From Aristolochia californica (Eukaryota; Streptophyta; Magnoliopsida; Piperales; Aristolochiaceae): a stretch of 64,000 nt of DNA. The stretch spans positions 17,485,276 to 17,549,275 of the forward strand of contig JARWKL010000006.1 in the NCBI GenBank assembly GCA_029961685.1, read 5' to 3'. The notes under the pieces were generated by a model. The model made no database searches and had not been told where the DNA came from. It worked only from the letters and a program-made list of their open reading frames with translations. Positions 1-9,487 of this stretch are shown here, in pieces; position 1 is the stretch's first letter, and every line of letters begins with the position of its first letter. The position numbers and the translations under genes are program-made.

Positions 1-70
1 TAAATATAAGTGAAGAAAATTATTTCACGCACTAAAAATGAACACCAAAGTTTTGTTATCCATGTTTTGG

Positions 71-110
71 AAATTCCACTAGTACAACCCCTGATAGCTT
101 GGTGGAATTT
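71..110. repeat. Conserved inverted repeat 1 of the satellite monomer (representative copy)
   Basis: AAATTCCAC (71-79) pairs with GTGGAATTT (102-110), giving 9-bp perfect arms around a 22-nt spacer. The same dyad is kept in most monomers, for example near 1432, 2113, 12495, 27270 and 57069. It could form a hairpin or cruciform or bind a dimeric protein, but the sequence does not say which. Confidence 0.75.
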
Positions 111-138
111 TATAAGAAAGAGATTTCTAATTGATCCT

Positions 139-181
139 AACATGTTTTAAATGTGGTGGATATGCATGCCTGAAACATGTT
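139..181. repeat. Conserved inverted repeat 2 of the satellite monomer (representative copy)
   Basis: AACATGTTT (139-147) pairs with AAACATGTT, seen here as 173-181, with a 25-nt spacer that contains the palindrome GCATGC. It lies about 30 bp downstream of inverted repeat 1. The arrangement recurs in most copies, although single-base changes in one arm are common. Confidence 0.7.
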
Positions 182-2465
182 TAAGATGCAAATGACCTAA
201 TGATCCAAAAATTTCAAGGAGTAGGAAAAGTTAAATTCTCCAGTTAACGTGCGGTGGGATATTTACCAGAGCCAAACAACCCACTTTTTGCCTATTTTAC
301 AAAAAAAGGGACCTAACAATGATAGATCATCATAAATGTTTTGATTGATTAATGATGTGTAACGGCTATAATGTTTGTTTGAAATGGCTTATGGTTTGGG
401 AGTCAACACTCAGTTAAAAATACCTCTCCCCCCTCTTCTGATGATTGTGAAACCAAATATATAAAAAATTAAAACAGCTTACCTTCGAAATCACAGATTT
501 ATTTTGTAATTATCTCTCTCAGCATTTGTACATTTCAATTTTGATGTTCAATTTTATTTCAAATCCAAACTTGTGTTTTCACTCTTCTTTTTTTCTCATA
601 AACAAAAAGAGAAGGAAAACATATTACAACAAAATAAAAATTTTAGAGCTTATGTTTGAAAAAAATTGAAAACACAAATAAATTTAAGTGTAGAAAATTA
701 TTTAACGCACTAAAAATTAACACCAAAGTTTTGTTATCCAAGTATTGGAAATTCCACTAGTACAACCCCTAATAGCTTGGTGGAATTTTATAAGAAAGAG
801 ATTTCTAAATGATCTTAACATGTTTTAAATGTGGTGGATATGAATGCTTGAAATATTATGATGATGCAAATGATCTAATGATCCAAAAGTTTAAAGGAGT
901 AGAAAAAATAAAATTCTCAATTTAACGTGTGGTGGGATATTTACATGAGCCAAACAACCCTCTTTTTGCTTATTTTACAAAAAGCTGACCTAACAATCAT
1001 AGATCATCGTAAATATTTTGATTGATTAATAATGTGTAACGGCTATAATTTTTGTTAGAAAAGACTTATGGTTTGGGAGTCAACACTGAGTTAAAAATTC
1101 TTCGGCCCCTTCTTCCGATGATTGCAAAACCCAATATATAAAAAACTAAAAGAGTTTAAAATCCTTAAAAATCACAGATACTTTTTGGAATTATCTCTCT
1201 CAGCATTTGTGCATTTCCATTTTGGATGTTTAATTTTTTTTTCAAATCCAAATTTTAATTTACACTCTGCCTTTTTTCTCTTAAACCAAAAGATATGGCA
1301 AATAGATCACCAAAAAATGAAAATTTTAGAGTTTATGAATGGATAAAATTGAAAACTATAATAAATGTAAGTGAAGAAAATTATTTCACGCACTAAAAAT
1401 GAACACCAAAGTTTTGTTATCCATGTTTTGGAAATTCCACTAGTACAGCCCCTGATAGCTTGGTGGAATTTTATAAGAAAGAGATTTCTAACATATCCTA
1501 ACATGTTTTAAATGTGGTTGATATGCATGCCTCAAACATGTTGAAGATGCAAATGACCTAATGATCCAAAAATTTCAAGGACTAGAAAAAATTAAATTCT
1601 CAAGTTAACGTGAGGTGGGATATTTACTAAAGCCAAACAAACCACTTTTTGCCGATTTTACAAAAAGGGTCCTAACAATCATAGATAATCGTAAATGTTT
1701 TGATCGATTAATAATGTGTAACGCTTATAATTTTTTTTAGAAGGGACTTATGGTTTTTGAGTCAACACTCTATTAAAAATGCCTCGCCCCCTCTTCCGAT
1801 GATTGCAAAACCCAATATTTAAAAAACTAAAAGAGTTTATAATCCTAAAAATCACAGATACTTTTTGGAATTATCTCTCTCACCATTTTTGCATTTCCAT
1901 TTTAGATGTTCAATTTTTTTTTCATATCAAAACTTGAGTTTTCTCTCTCCCATTTTTCTCATAAACAAAAAGATAAGGCAAATAGATCATAACAAAAAGA
2001 AAATTTTAGAGTTTATGTATGCAAAAGATTGATAACTAAAACAAATGTATGTGAACAAAATTATTTCACGCACTAAAAATGAACACCAAAGTTTTGTTAT
2101 CCATGTATGGGAAATTCCACTTGTACAACCCCTAATAGCTTGGTGGAATTTTATAAGAAAGAGATTTATATTTGATCCAAACATGTTTTAAATATGGTGG
2201 ATATGCATGCCTGAAACATGTTGAAGATGCAAATGACATAATGATCCAAAAATTTCAAGGAGTAGAAAAAACTAAATTCTCAACTTAACGTGCGGTGGGA
2301 TATTTACTAGAGCCAAACAACCCACTTTTTGCCTATTTTACAAAAAGCGGACCTTAAAATCATAGATCATCGTAACTGTTTTGATCGATTGCAGATGTGT
2401 AACGACTTTAATTTTTTTTTTAAATGACTTATGGTTTTAGAGTGAACACTCTGTTAGAAATGCCT

Positions 2466-2493
<28 letters not shown>
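2466..2493 (+). repeat. Poly(C) tract, 28 nt
   Basis: Pure C run at the C-rich site of the monomer, between the GGAGTCAACACTC box and the GATTGCAAAACCC box. It is followed by further C-rich sequence to about 2512. Ordinary copies have only 4-6 C at this site. Confidence 0.95.
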
Positions 2494-2496
<3 letters not shown>

Positions 2497-3153
2497 CCCT
2501 ACCCTCTTCAGCTTATTGTAAAACCCAATATATAAAAAAACTAAAGAGTTTACAATCCTGAAAAATCACAGATACTTTTTGGAATTATCTCTCTCGGCAT
2601 TTGTACATTTCCATTTTGGAAGTACAATATTTTTTTAAATCCAAACTTGAGTTTTCACTCTCCCATTTTTCTCGTAAACAAAAAGATAAGAAAAATTAAT
2701 CACAAAAAAATTAAAATTTTAGAGTTACGTATGCTAAAAATTGAAAACTATAATAAATGTAAGTGAATAAAATTATTTCATGCACTAAAAATGAACACCA
2801 AAGTTTTGTTATCCATGTTTGGGAAATTCCACTATTACAACCCCTAATAGCTTGGTGGAATTTTATAAGAAAGAGATTTCTAATTGATCCTAACATGTTT
2901 TAAATGTGGTGGATATGCATGCCTGAAACATGATGAAGATGCAAATGACCTGATGATCCAAAAAATTCAAGGAGGAGAAAAAATTGAATTCTCAAGTTAA
3001 CGTGCGGTGGGATATTTACCAGAGCCAAACAACCCACTTTTTTCCAATTTGACAAAAATCGAACCTAACAATCATAGATCATCGTAAATGTTTTCATCAA
3101 TTAATGATGTGTAACGGCTACAATTTTTGTTAGAAATAACTTTTGGTTTGGGA

Positions 3154-3158
3154 GTCAA
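3154..3158 (+). repeat. Target-site duplication, left copy (GTCAA)
   Basis: GTCAA immediately precedes the TG of the 5' LTR and is repeated exactly at 8769-8773 after the CA of the 3' LTR. Joining the flanks with one copy restores the satellite motif GGGAGTCAACACTCAG found in neighbouring monomers. The insertion point is therefore certain to the base. Confidence 0.97.
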
Positions 3159-4671
3159 TGATAGATGTCAGATTCTGACATGTGAACTAGGTTAATTATA
3201 ATAGTATAGCCCTTATAATTGTGTTATAGGTGGGTGTTTATCGGTTTTCAAATGAAACATGCATTTATTGAATTTGGTATTAATCACTGTCTATATTGCT
3301 TATTTTTCTCTCCTGAATTATATTTCATTGCTTTTAGGGTTTATTTCTTCCTGAAATGATTTTTAAGGATTCAATTATGGAATTCCAGGGGAATTTTGGT
3401 GGAGAAGGAGATATTTACCAAAATGCCATTAGTGAAAGGGAGAGATTTTTAGGGTAACGGCGTTTTGAAAGAAAAAGGGAGCTCGAGGGGAAAAACAGGG
3501 GGGTCGTTGACCGAAAAGAAGAGAGAAATAGGCGAGGCCACCGACCATTCAGAGGGGAGACCCGAGAGGGCTCCCTCAAAACGGCGTTCGTCATTGTCGT
3601 CCACCACCATCCGACAACCGAGAACAGACCCGAGGAGACCTCGAGAGAGTCTCCATCGCGGCGAGTTCAACACTGCCATTCTCTACTCGCCAGGCTGAGA
3701 GGTGACCGAGTGGGCTCCTCTGGCACCGATTCCGCATTCCGACCATCCATTGGTGTCAATTATCCATTTCCGACCATTTTCGAAGCTATTTTGACTCTGA
3801 CCGAGACTCGAGACAGTCGGTCAGAGGATTTCGGCACCATTCCGTCATCCACCGCACCACCTCCATCCGTGGGTTTCTATCCCTCTTCACCGGCGCCGTC
3901 TCTACCTCCGGCCACTCACTCTTGCAACCCGAAGCCATCAATTTCGGGAAATTGCAGCACCCGTGAGAACGAGCCTGTGTTGCCTGAGCGAGAGGAAGGA
4001 GAAGGGGAGAATCCATCATTTTGTAATTTAATTTTTTTGAATGTTTATTAAATTTGATTTGATAATTATTGTTTAAGGAATATTTGTTTTTTGGATATTT
4101 GATTAAATTAGCTAGTTAGGGTAGGATTGTAATTTAGGTTGGATTTTGGTATTTTAATCCAATTTTTGTCTTTCACTCTATGCGCCCGAGAGGGGCTAGA
4201 TGCAAGGATTGAGAATCCGGAGTCATGGTTACGTGGCGCTCGAGAGAGGCACGAATCACAGGAAAATCCAGACTTGATAATTTTAGCATCATCACAATAG
4301 CAAATTGATTCTCTACATTTTATTGTAATCCGATCTCTGTCATTAACTCTAGGCACCCGAGAGGGGCTAAACGCAAGGATTGAGAAACCGGATTCGTGGT
4401 TACATGGCGATCGAGAGAAGCACGAATCACGATAAAATCCAGAGTTGACATTTCCTATTGTGCAAGTAGTTAATTAGATTATTGCTTGATAATTTAGGAT
4501 ATAATTAATGTTTAGTTCAGATTAATTTATCATATTTGGTTAGGCTAGTTGACTGAAGAATACACAAAATTTAGTCCTCCTTGTGGATATGAACCTCGCT
4601 TCCCGCTAGATTACATGAACGATCCGTACGCTTGCGAGGTATAAAACCTGATGTAATTAAATTTCACATCA
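3159..4671 (+). repeat. 5' long terminal repeat (1513 bp)
   Basis: Runs from TGATAGATGTCAG to TTTCACATCA and aligns along its whole length with 7361-8768. The first 300 bp are AT-rich. About 3453-4020 is markedly GC-rich compared with everything around it, and the rest returns to AT-rich. It should hold the promoter and RNA start, but I cannot place a TATA box with confidence; CTATATTGC near 3292 is only a candidate. It is longer than its partner because it carries an imperfect 171-bp internal duplication (4157-4450). It lacks about 20 bp present in the other LTR near 8240-8260. Open frames in the GC-rich block are interrupted here and are not called as genes. Confidence 0.94.
4157..4450 (+). 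repeat. Imperfect tandem duplication inside the 5' LTR (period 171 bp)
   Basis: The segment starting ATCC at 4157 is repeated from 4328. Both copies share a CCCGAGAGGGGCTA box (4185 and 4356), GCAAGGATTGAGAA and a CACGAATCAC box. The second copy aligns to about 4450. The 3' LTR has one copy of this unit, so the two LTRs differ by this duplication or by a loss in the other LTR. Confidence 0.8.
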
Positions 4672-4677
4672 ATTTTT

Positions 4678-4695
4678 TGGCATTGTTGCCGGGGA
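4678..4695 (+). promoter_or_regulatory. Primer-binding site, tRNA-Asp type, degenerate
   Basis: TGGCATTGTTGCCGGGGA starts 6 nt after the LTR end. From general knowledge, the sequence complementary to the 3' end of plant tRNA-Asp is TGGCGCCGTTGCCGGGGA, used by Athila/Tat-type elements. The match is good apart from a few bases near the 5' end. This site would prime minus-strand DNA synthesis. Confidence 0.82.
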
Positions 4696-4763
4696 GGCAC
4701 GTATTAAGTGTATTTCTTTGTTCTCCATGGTCTTAGGTTAGGATAAAAAAAAACTTGCTTAAT

Positions 4764-5256
4764 ACTCCTATTGGGATGTCTCCATGTGGCCTAGTGTTCG
4801 ACAAAGCATGTCATCTACCTGTTGAGCTTGAGCATAGAGCTTATTGGGCCATTAAGGCTTTGAATATTTCTTTGGCTCAAGCGGGTAGGGAGAGGAAATT
4901 GCAATTGAATGAGTTGGAGGATACGTCATGATGCTTATGAGAATGCCAAACTGTACAAGAAGCGAACAAAGCTTTTACATGATAAATCTATTTTTCGCAA
5001 GTCTTTTACTGTTGGTAGAATGTTTTACTTTATAACTCACAATTGCATTTGTTTCCACGGAAGTTGAGATCCGGGTGGTCCAGTCCATTTGAGGTTACAC
5101 AGGTGTTTCCTCATGGTGCTGTTGAAGATCCGCAATCACTGAGATGGGTCAGTCTTCAAAGTTAACGGTTAGAGGCTCAAACTGTATCGTGAGAATGTCC
5201 CCACACTGGAGGAGGTGATGGTGATTTTCTTGGAGGAACCTATCCATTCATCTTGA
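4764..5256 (+). pseudogene. Ty3/gypsy integrase C-terminal remnant (frameshifted)
   Basis: Translation from 4764 begins TPIGMSP and continues through LVFDKACHLPVELEHRAYWA and LQLNELE. This is the conserved integrase tail of plant Tat/Athila-type polyproteins. That frame stops at TGA 4929-4931. The similarity continues in another frame with DAYENAKLYKKRTK and RKSFTVG to a stop near 5065, then with [20 protein letters not shown] in a third frame, and ends with LYRENV at about 5182-5199 and a stop at 5254-5256. At least three frame changes are needed, so it cannot make a protein. It lies under 100 bp from the primer-binding site. In an intact element gag and most of pol would sit between the two, which shows a large internal deletion. 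The catalytic core is absent. Family known; loss of function seen directly. Confidence 0.88.
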
Positions 5257-6014
5257 CTGCATCAGAGTCTTGCTTACGACTATAAACTTAGCACATTGTG
5301 GGAAATCTCCACGTTTCTATTCCTTTGTACATTACAGTTTTTATTTTTGGCTTATTCATTCTTATTGGGATAACCTTTGGTGTACTCTAGTCTTGATTGA
5401 TTGGAGGTCCCCCGGCGATGTTGGCCCCGATATGGACTCGGGGTACTCTCTTGCCGGCTGAGAGCATAAATGGTTCCGGTAGTCGATGACCAGACTTTTA
5501 GTCCCTAGTTTGAGAGGTCTGTACTCAAACAACCGTTCTGGGATTGACTAGTTCGATCTTGTAGTATTGAATGAAAACCTTATGGTGAGTAACTCAAGGA
5601 CTTGTGTTCAACGCGTGATTCCTACTGCCTTCAGTGGCCAGTCACACGGAGTTTTCTTCAAAGTGTGATGTGGGATAGCGGTTTCATCTACGGATGATTA
5701 CCTACCGGTACAGCTGATACGAGTAAGCCTTCTTCGAGGGAGACTGTGTATCATTCCTAGGGGTCTTTATTGACTCTTCGGTATTATTGTTGATGACCAA
5801 ACACATATGGTCCCACCTATGGATTTAGGAGCCCTGAGGGAGCTTAACCCTCACTCTACTGGAGTATAACTAGCTAAGCTATGAGTCAACTAGAGTAGTA
5901 GCTACTAGATGAGAAGACTGGCACCAGAACCGACGTTAAGGCCAGCAATAAATCGTCTAGTAAATCAGATATTTTAGTGATTGTTAGTTGGTTTGTTTGA
6001 GGATGTATCATGCT

Positions 6015-6030
6015 CTAGGTTTGGGGGTGT
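6015..6030 (+). other. Polypurine-tract-like motif
   Basis: CTAGGTTTGGGGGTGT closely resembles the sequence just before the 3' LTR (TTAGGTTTGGGGGTGT, 7346-7361). It lies about 1.3 kb upstream of the LTR. It may be a relic of an older LTR border or a secondary plus-strand priming site. Confidence 0.45.
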
Positions 6031-6170
6031 TTGTTGATATCTCTTTTCCTTGCACTGTTTGGCTTCGCTTTACTTCTTGTGTGCCAATGGAGCATGTGGT
6101 TTCCATGAGTTTTATTATTCTTTAGATGTTATTCCTTTTGTAGTCGTTCTGGTGTTTTAACCTTTTCCCC

Positions 6171-6208
6171 ATTGAGGACAATGTCAGGTTTAGGTTTACG
6201 GGGGGGGG
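6171..6208 (+). other. Second polypurine-tract-like motif with G run
   Basis: ATTGAGGACAATGTCAGG is followed by TTTAGGTTTACG and a G run. This 'GAGGACAATGTC...AGGTTTA' plus G-run pattern is commonly seen downstream of pol in plant Tat/Athila-type elements, from general knowledge. It supports the family assignment and may act in secondary plus-strand priming. Confidence 0.5.
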
Positions 6209-7340
6209 AATGGCTCTTTTATGTCTTAGCAATGATTTTCTTTTGATTTTTGTTCGTGGTTTTCAAATTACTCCTCTTAGTATGTGGTTAACTTTAGTAG
6301 AGTTAAAATAAGTTGCTCAAATGTGTTTCAAAATTTTTTGTAAAACTTTGTAATATATGCCTATTAGAGATCTGATATCATTTGTTGTGATCCATGATAA
6401 TTTAGTGGGATAACTTACGATTACATTAGACTTGGAACTTATTTGCAACAGAGAACATGTAAATCTAGTGTTGATCTATGTTAGTCTGAATAGTCTTGTA
6501 TGCCTATTTGAACTCATTCTTTTTTATATCTCAGTGAAATTCCTTGTTTTAATGTATGAATGCAAATGGAAATGCTCTTGCTTGCAAAAGACAGATAACC
6601 TCAGAAACAGCCTGGGCAAACCTAGGGACATGCACCGGAACAGTCTGTTACTTAAAAATAAGTGCATGTGCAGTGAAGACGATTACAAAATGGTGGTAAT
6701 ACCAAAAGTATTCAGTGAAACAAAAATTACGCTGGTAATAGCAAAAATGTGTTGGTAATAGCAAAAAATGGGTTTAAATCTAGAAGCAATGAGTTTCCTT
6801 AACTTTGATGATGAATTGTACGTTGAAAGAAGTTGCAGGTTAAGATTGAAATTTGTATACTTCTTTTGTGAGATTGTCAGACAACAGGCTTACTCTACTA
6901 TTTTCTCTTAATTGTGATGTGACCAGGATTTTATTGTTATTTGTTGCCTCTTTGTTCTGTTGAAGTAATTTCTTATGGGTCACATTGGTTCAGGTGGAGT
7001 AACAATGAGTGTATTTGGATTGATAATGTGCTACATTTTACACAGGTTTTCAAATTGAGAAAGGTTTTAGATGATTTTCAGATATTTTACGATACTAAGT
7101 GTTAGTCATATGCTAATGTGGAGTAAATTTTCTTAAGTTTTGTTTTTATATTGTTGATTTAGATGAATTTTGTGGGTAAATTCCATGCAAACCCTCACGA
7201 GACACAACTCGTCCACTACCGTCAAGTAGGGGTTTAACGGCTTTTGCATACGCTAAATGCAATCGTGTTCCCTACGAAAGTGGTATTTTGTTTTCCTAGG
7301 CTTAATTTTGGTTCTATTGTTGTTTTGCTAGGTAGTAGCA

Positions 7341-7360
7341 AAGATTTAGGTTTGGGGGTG
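7341..7360 (+). promoter_or_regulatory. Polypurine tract
   Basis: AAGATTTAGGTTTGGGGGTG directly abuts the TG of the 3' LTR. This is the position expected for plus-strand priming, and its G-rich form fits Tat/Athila-like elements. Confidence 0.8.
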
Positions 7361-8768
7361 TGATAGATGCTAGATGCTAACATGAGAACTAGGTTAATTA
7401 TAATAGAATAGCCCTTATAATTGTGTTATAGGTGGGTTTTTATCGGTTTTCAAATGAAACGTGCATTTATTGAATTTGGTATTAATCACTGTCTATATTG
7501 CATATTTTTCTCGTCTGAATTATATTTCATTGCTTTTAGGGTTTATTTCTTCCTAAAATGATTTTTATGGATTCAATTATAAAATTTCAGGAGAATTTTG
7601 GTGGAGAAGGAGATATTTACCAAAATGCCATTAGTGAAAGGGAGAGATTTTTAGGGTAACGACGTTTTGAAAGAAAAAGGGAGCTCGAGGGGAAAAACAG
7701 GGGGGCCGTTGACCGGAAAGAAGAGAGAAATAGGGGAGGCCGTCGACCGTTCGAAGGGGAGACCCGAGAGGGCTCCCTCCGAACAACGTTCATCATCGTC
7801 GTCCACCACCATCCGACAACAGATAACAGACCCGAGGAGAGCTCGAGAGAGCCTCCATCACGACAAGTTCGACACTGCCATTCTCTGCTCGCAAGGCCGA
7901 GAGGTGACCCGAGAGGGCTCCTCCGGCGCCAATTCCGCATTCCAACCATCCTCCGGCGTCGATTACCCATTTCCGACCATTTTCGAAGCTATTTTGACTC
8001 CGACCGAGACTCGAGACAGCCGGTCAGAGGATTTCGGCTCCATTTCGTCGTCTGCCGCACCACCTCCATCCATGGGTTTCTATCCCTCTTCGCCAGCGTT
8101 GTCTCTACCTCCGACCACTTTCTCTTGCAACCCGAAGCCATCAATTATGGGAATTGCAGCACCCGTGAGAATGAGCCTGTGCTGCCTGAGTGAGAGGAAG
8201 GTGAAGGGGAGTAATCTATCATTTTGTAATTTAATTTTCCTATAGTTTGAACTTAGGTTTTGAATGTTTATTAAATTTGATTTGATAATTAATGTTTAAG
8301 GAATATTTGCTTTTCGGATATTTGATTAAATTAGCTAGTTAGGGTAGGATTGTAATTTAGGTTGGATTTTGGTATTTTAATCCAATTTATGTCTTTCACT
8401 CTATGTGCCCGAAAGGGTTAGACGCAAGGATTGAGAATCTAGATTTCTGGTTACCCGAAAGGGTTAGACGCAAGGATTGAGAATCTAGATTTCTGGTTAC
8501 GTGGCGCTCAAGAGAGGCACGAATCACGGTAAAATCCAGAGTTGACGTTTCCTATTGTGCAAGTAGTTAATTAGATTATTGCTTGATAATTTAGCATATA
8601 ATTAGTGTTTAGTTCAGATTAATTCATCATATTTGGTTAGGCTAGTTGACTGAAGAATACACAAAATTTAGTCCTCCCTGTGGATATGACCCTCGCTTCC
8701 AGCTAGATTACTTGAACGATTCGTACGCTTGCGAGGTATAAAACCCGATGTAATTAAATTCCACATCA
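7361..8768 (+). repeat. 3' long terminal repeat (1408 bp)
   Basis: Runs from TGATAGATGCTAG to TTCCACATCA and matches the 5' LTR with scattered substitutions and a few indels. It has the same three-part composition, with the GC-rich block at about 7655-8220. In this copy a frame of 192 codons (7667-8245) is open. The equivalent frame in the 5' LTR is broken near 3698, and the product is low-complexity (Ser, Arg and Pro rich), so it is treated as incidental. A perfect 46-bp tandem duplication is present at 8408-8499. Confidence 0.94.
8408..8499 (+). repeat. Perfect 46-bp tandem duplication in the 3' LTR
   Basis: CCCGAAAGGGTTAGACGCAA starts at 8408 and again at 8454, and the two 46-bp copies are identical. 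The 5' LTR lacks this duplication, so it arose after insertion or in this LTR only. It falls in the same part of the LTR that is duplicated with a different period in the 5' copy. Confidence 0.92.
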
Positions 8769-8773
8769 GTCAA
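8769..8773 (+). repeat. Target-site duplication, right copy (GTCAA)
   Basis: Exact match to 3154-3158, directly after the terminal CA of the 3' LTR. The satellite resumes with CACTCAGTTAAAAATGCCTC. Confidence 0.97.
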
Positions 8774-9473
8774 CACTCAGTTAAAAATGCCTCACCCCTC
8801 AATAGATGATTGCAAAACCCAATATATAAAATACAAAAAGATTTTACGATCCCTAAAAATCTCAGATACTTTTTGGAATTATCTCTCTTAGCATTAGTGC
8901 ATTTCCATTTTGGATGTTCAATTTTTATTCAAATCCAAACTAGAATTTTTACTCTCCCATTTTTCTCGAAAACAAAAAGATAAGGCAAAAAAATCACAAC
9001 AAAATAAAAATTTTACAGTTTATGCATGCAAAAAATTGAAAACTATAATAAATGTAAGTGAAGAAAATTATTTAACGCACTAAAAATGAACACCAAAGTT
9101 TTGTTATCAATGTTTGGGAAATTCCACTAGTACAACCTATAATAGCTTGATGGAATTTTATAAGAAAGAGATTTCTAATTGATCCTAACATGTTTTAAAT
9201 GTGGTGGATATGCATGCCAGAAACATGTTAAAGATGCAAATGACTTAATGATCCATAAATTTCAAGGAGTAGAAAAATTTAATTTCTCAAGTTAACGTGC
9301 GGTGGGTTATTTACCAAAGCCAAACAACCCAGTTTTTCCCTATATTACAAAAAGAGGACCTAACAATCATAGATCATCATAAATGTTTTGATTGATTAAT
9401 GATGTGCAACAGCTATAATTTTTGTTAGAAATGACCTATGGTTTTGAAGTCCACACTCAGTTACAAATGTTCA

Positions 9474-9487
9474 CCCCCCCCCCCCCC
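9474..9487 (+). repeat. Poly(C) tract, 14 nt
   Basis: Pure C run at the standard C-rich site of the monomer; C-rich sequence continues to about 9495. Confidence 0.93.

Larger units (their letters stand above)
1..3158 (+). repeat. Tandem satellite array, left block (about 680-bp monomer)
   Basis: Head-to-tail copies of an AT-rich monomer. The anchor AACACCAAAG, or a close variant, starts at 41, 719, 1402, 2082 and 2794, giving spacings of 678, 683, 680 and 712; the last is lengthened by a poly(C) tract. Further landmarks recur in fixed order in each copy: the CATGTTTTAAATG box, the AACGTGCGGTGGGATATT box, GGTTTGGGAGTCAACACTC, a C-rich site, CCAATATATAAAAAACTAAA, and CTCTCCCATTTTTCTC. The window opens inside a monomer. 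The block ends inside another, where a retrotransposon has inserted after GGAGTCAA. No gene is seen; the open frames here are the two recurrent satellite frames. The monomer is not a family I can name. Confidence 0.97.
5257..7340 (+). other. Retrotransposon internal region without recognisable coding
   Basis: About 2.1 kb between the integrase remnant and the polypurine tract. It contains an open frame of 108 codons (6432-6758) and one of 63 codons (5270-5461). Neither has a motif I recognise, and both sit among frequent stops. Tat/Athila elements often carry a long untranslated stretch or an extra open frame here; no envelope-like frame is recognisable. Two G-rich motifs at 6015-6030 and 6171-6208 resemble the real polypurine tract. 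Confidence 0.7.
3159..8768 (+). mobile_element. Non-autonomous Ty3/gypsy LTR retrotransposon, Tat/Athila-like, inserted in the satellite
   Basis: The element is 5610 bp, delimited by TGATAGATG at the left end and CCACATCA at the right, with a perfect 5-bp target-site duplication. In order it has a 5' LTR, a primer-binding site resembling tRNA-Asp, a frameshifted integrase C-terminal remnant, about 2.1 kb without recognisable coding, a G-rich polypurine tract and a 3' LTR. No gag, protease, reverse transcriptase or RNase H is visible. It could not move without proteins from a related intact element. The primer type, the G-rich tract and the integrase tail are typical of plant Tat/Athila elements; assignment between those two clades is uncertain. 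The LTRs differ at roughly one base in 15-20 over their first 300 bp, by eye, so the insertion is not very recent. Confidence 0.93.

Noticed and set aside
71..110. Inverted repeat 1 as a rho-independent terminator or tRNA-like gene
   Set aside because: A 22-nt loop, AT-rich arms and the eukaryotic satellite context do not fit a terminator, and no cloverleaf or anticodon arm can be drawn.
3449..4356. Minus-strand frames at 3449-3679, 3786-4019 and 4108-4356
   Set aside because: They are antisense frames in the LTR, with no family resemblance; the retrotransposon is oriented on the plus strand.
6432..6758. 108-codon frame in the retrotransposon interior as an envelope-like or accessory gene
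   Set aside because: No recognisable motif, short length, and surrounded by stops in a decayed element.
7667..8245. 192-codon protein gene in the 3' LTR
   Set aside because: It lies wholly within the LTR, is low-complexity and is disrupted in the 5' LTR. The opposite strand is also open there (7617-7970), as expected for GC-rich sequence with few stop codons.
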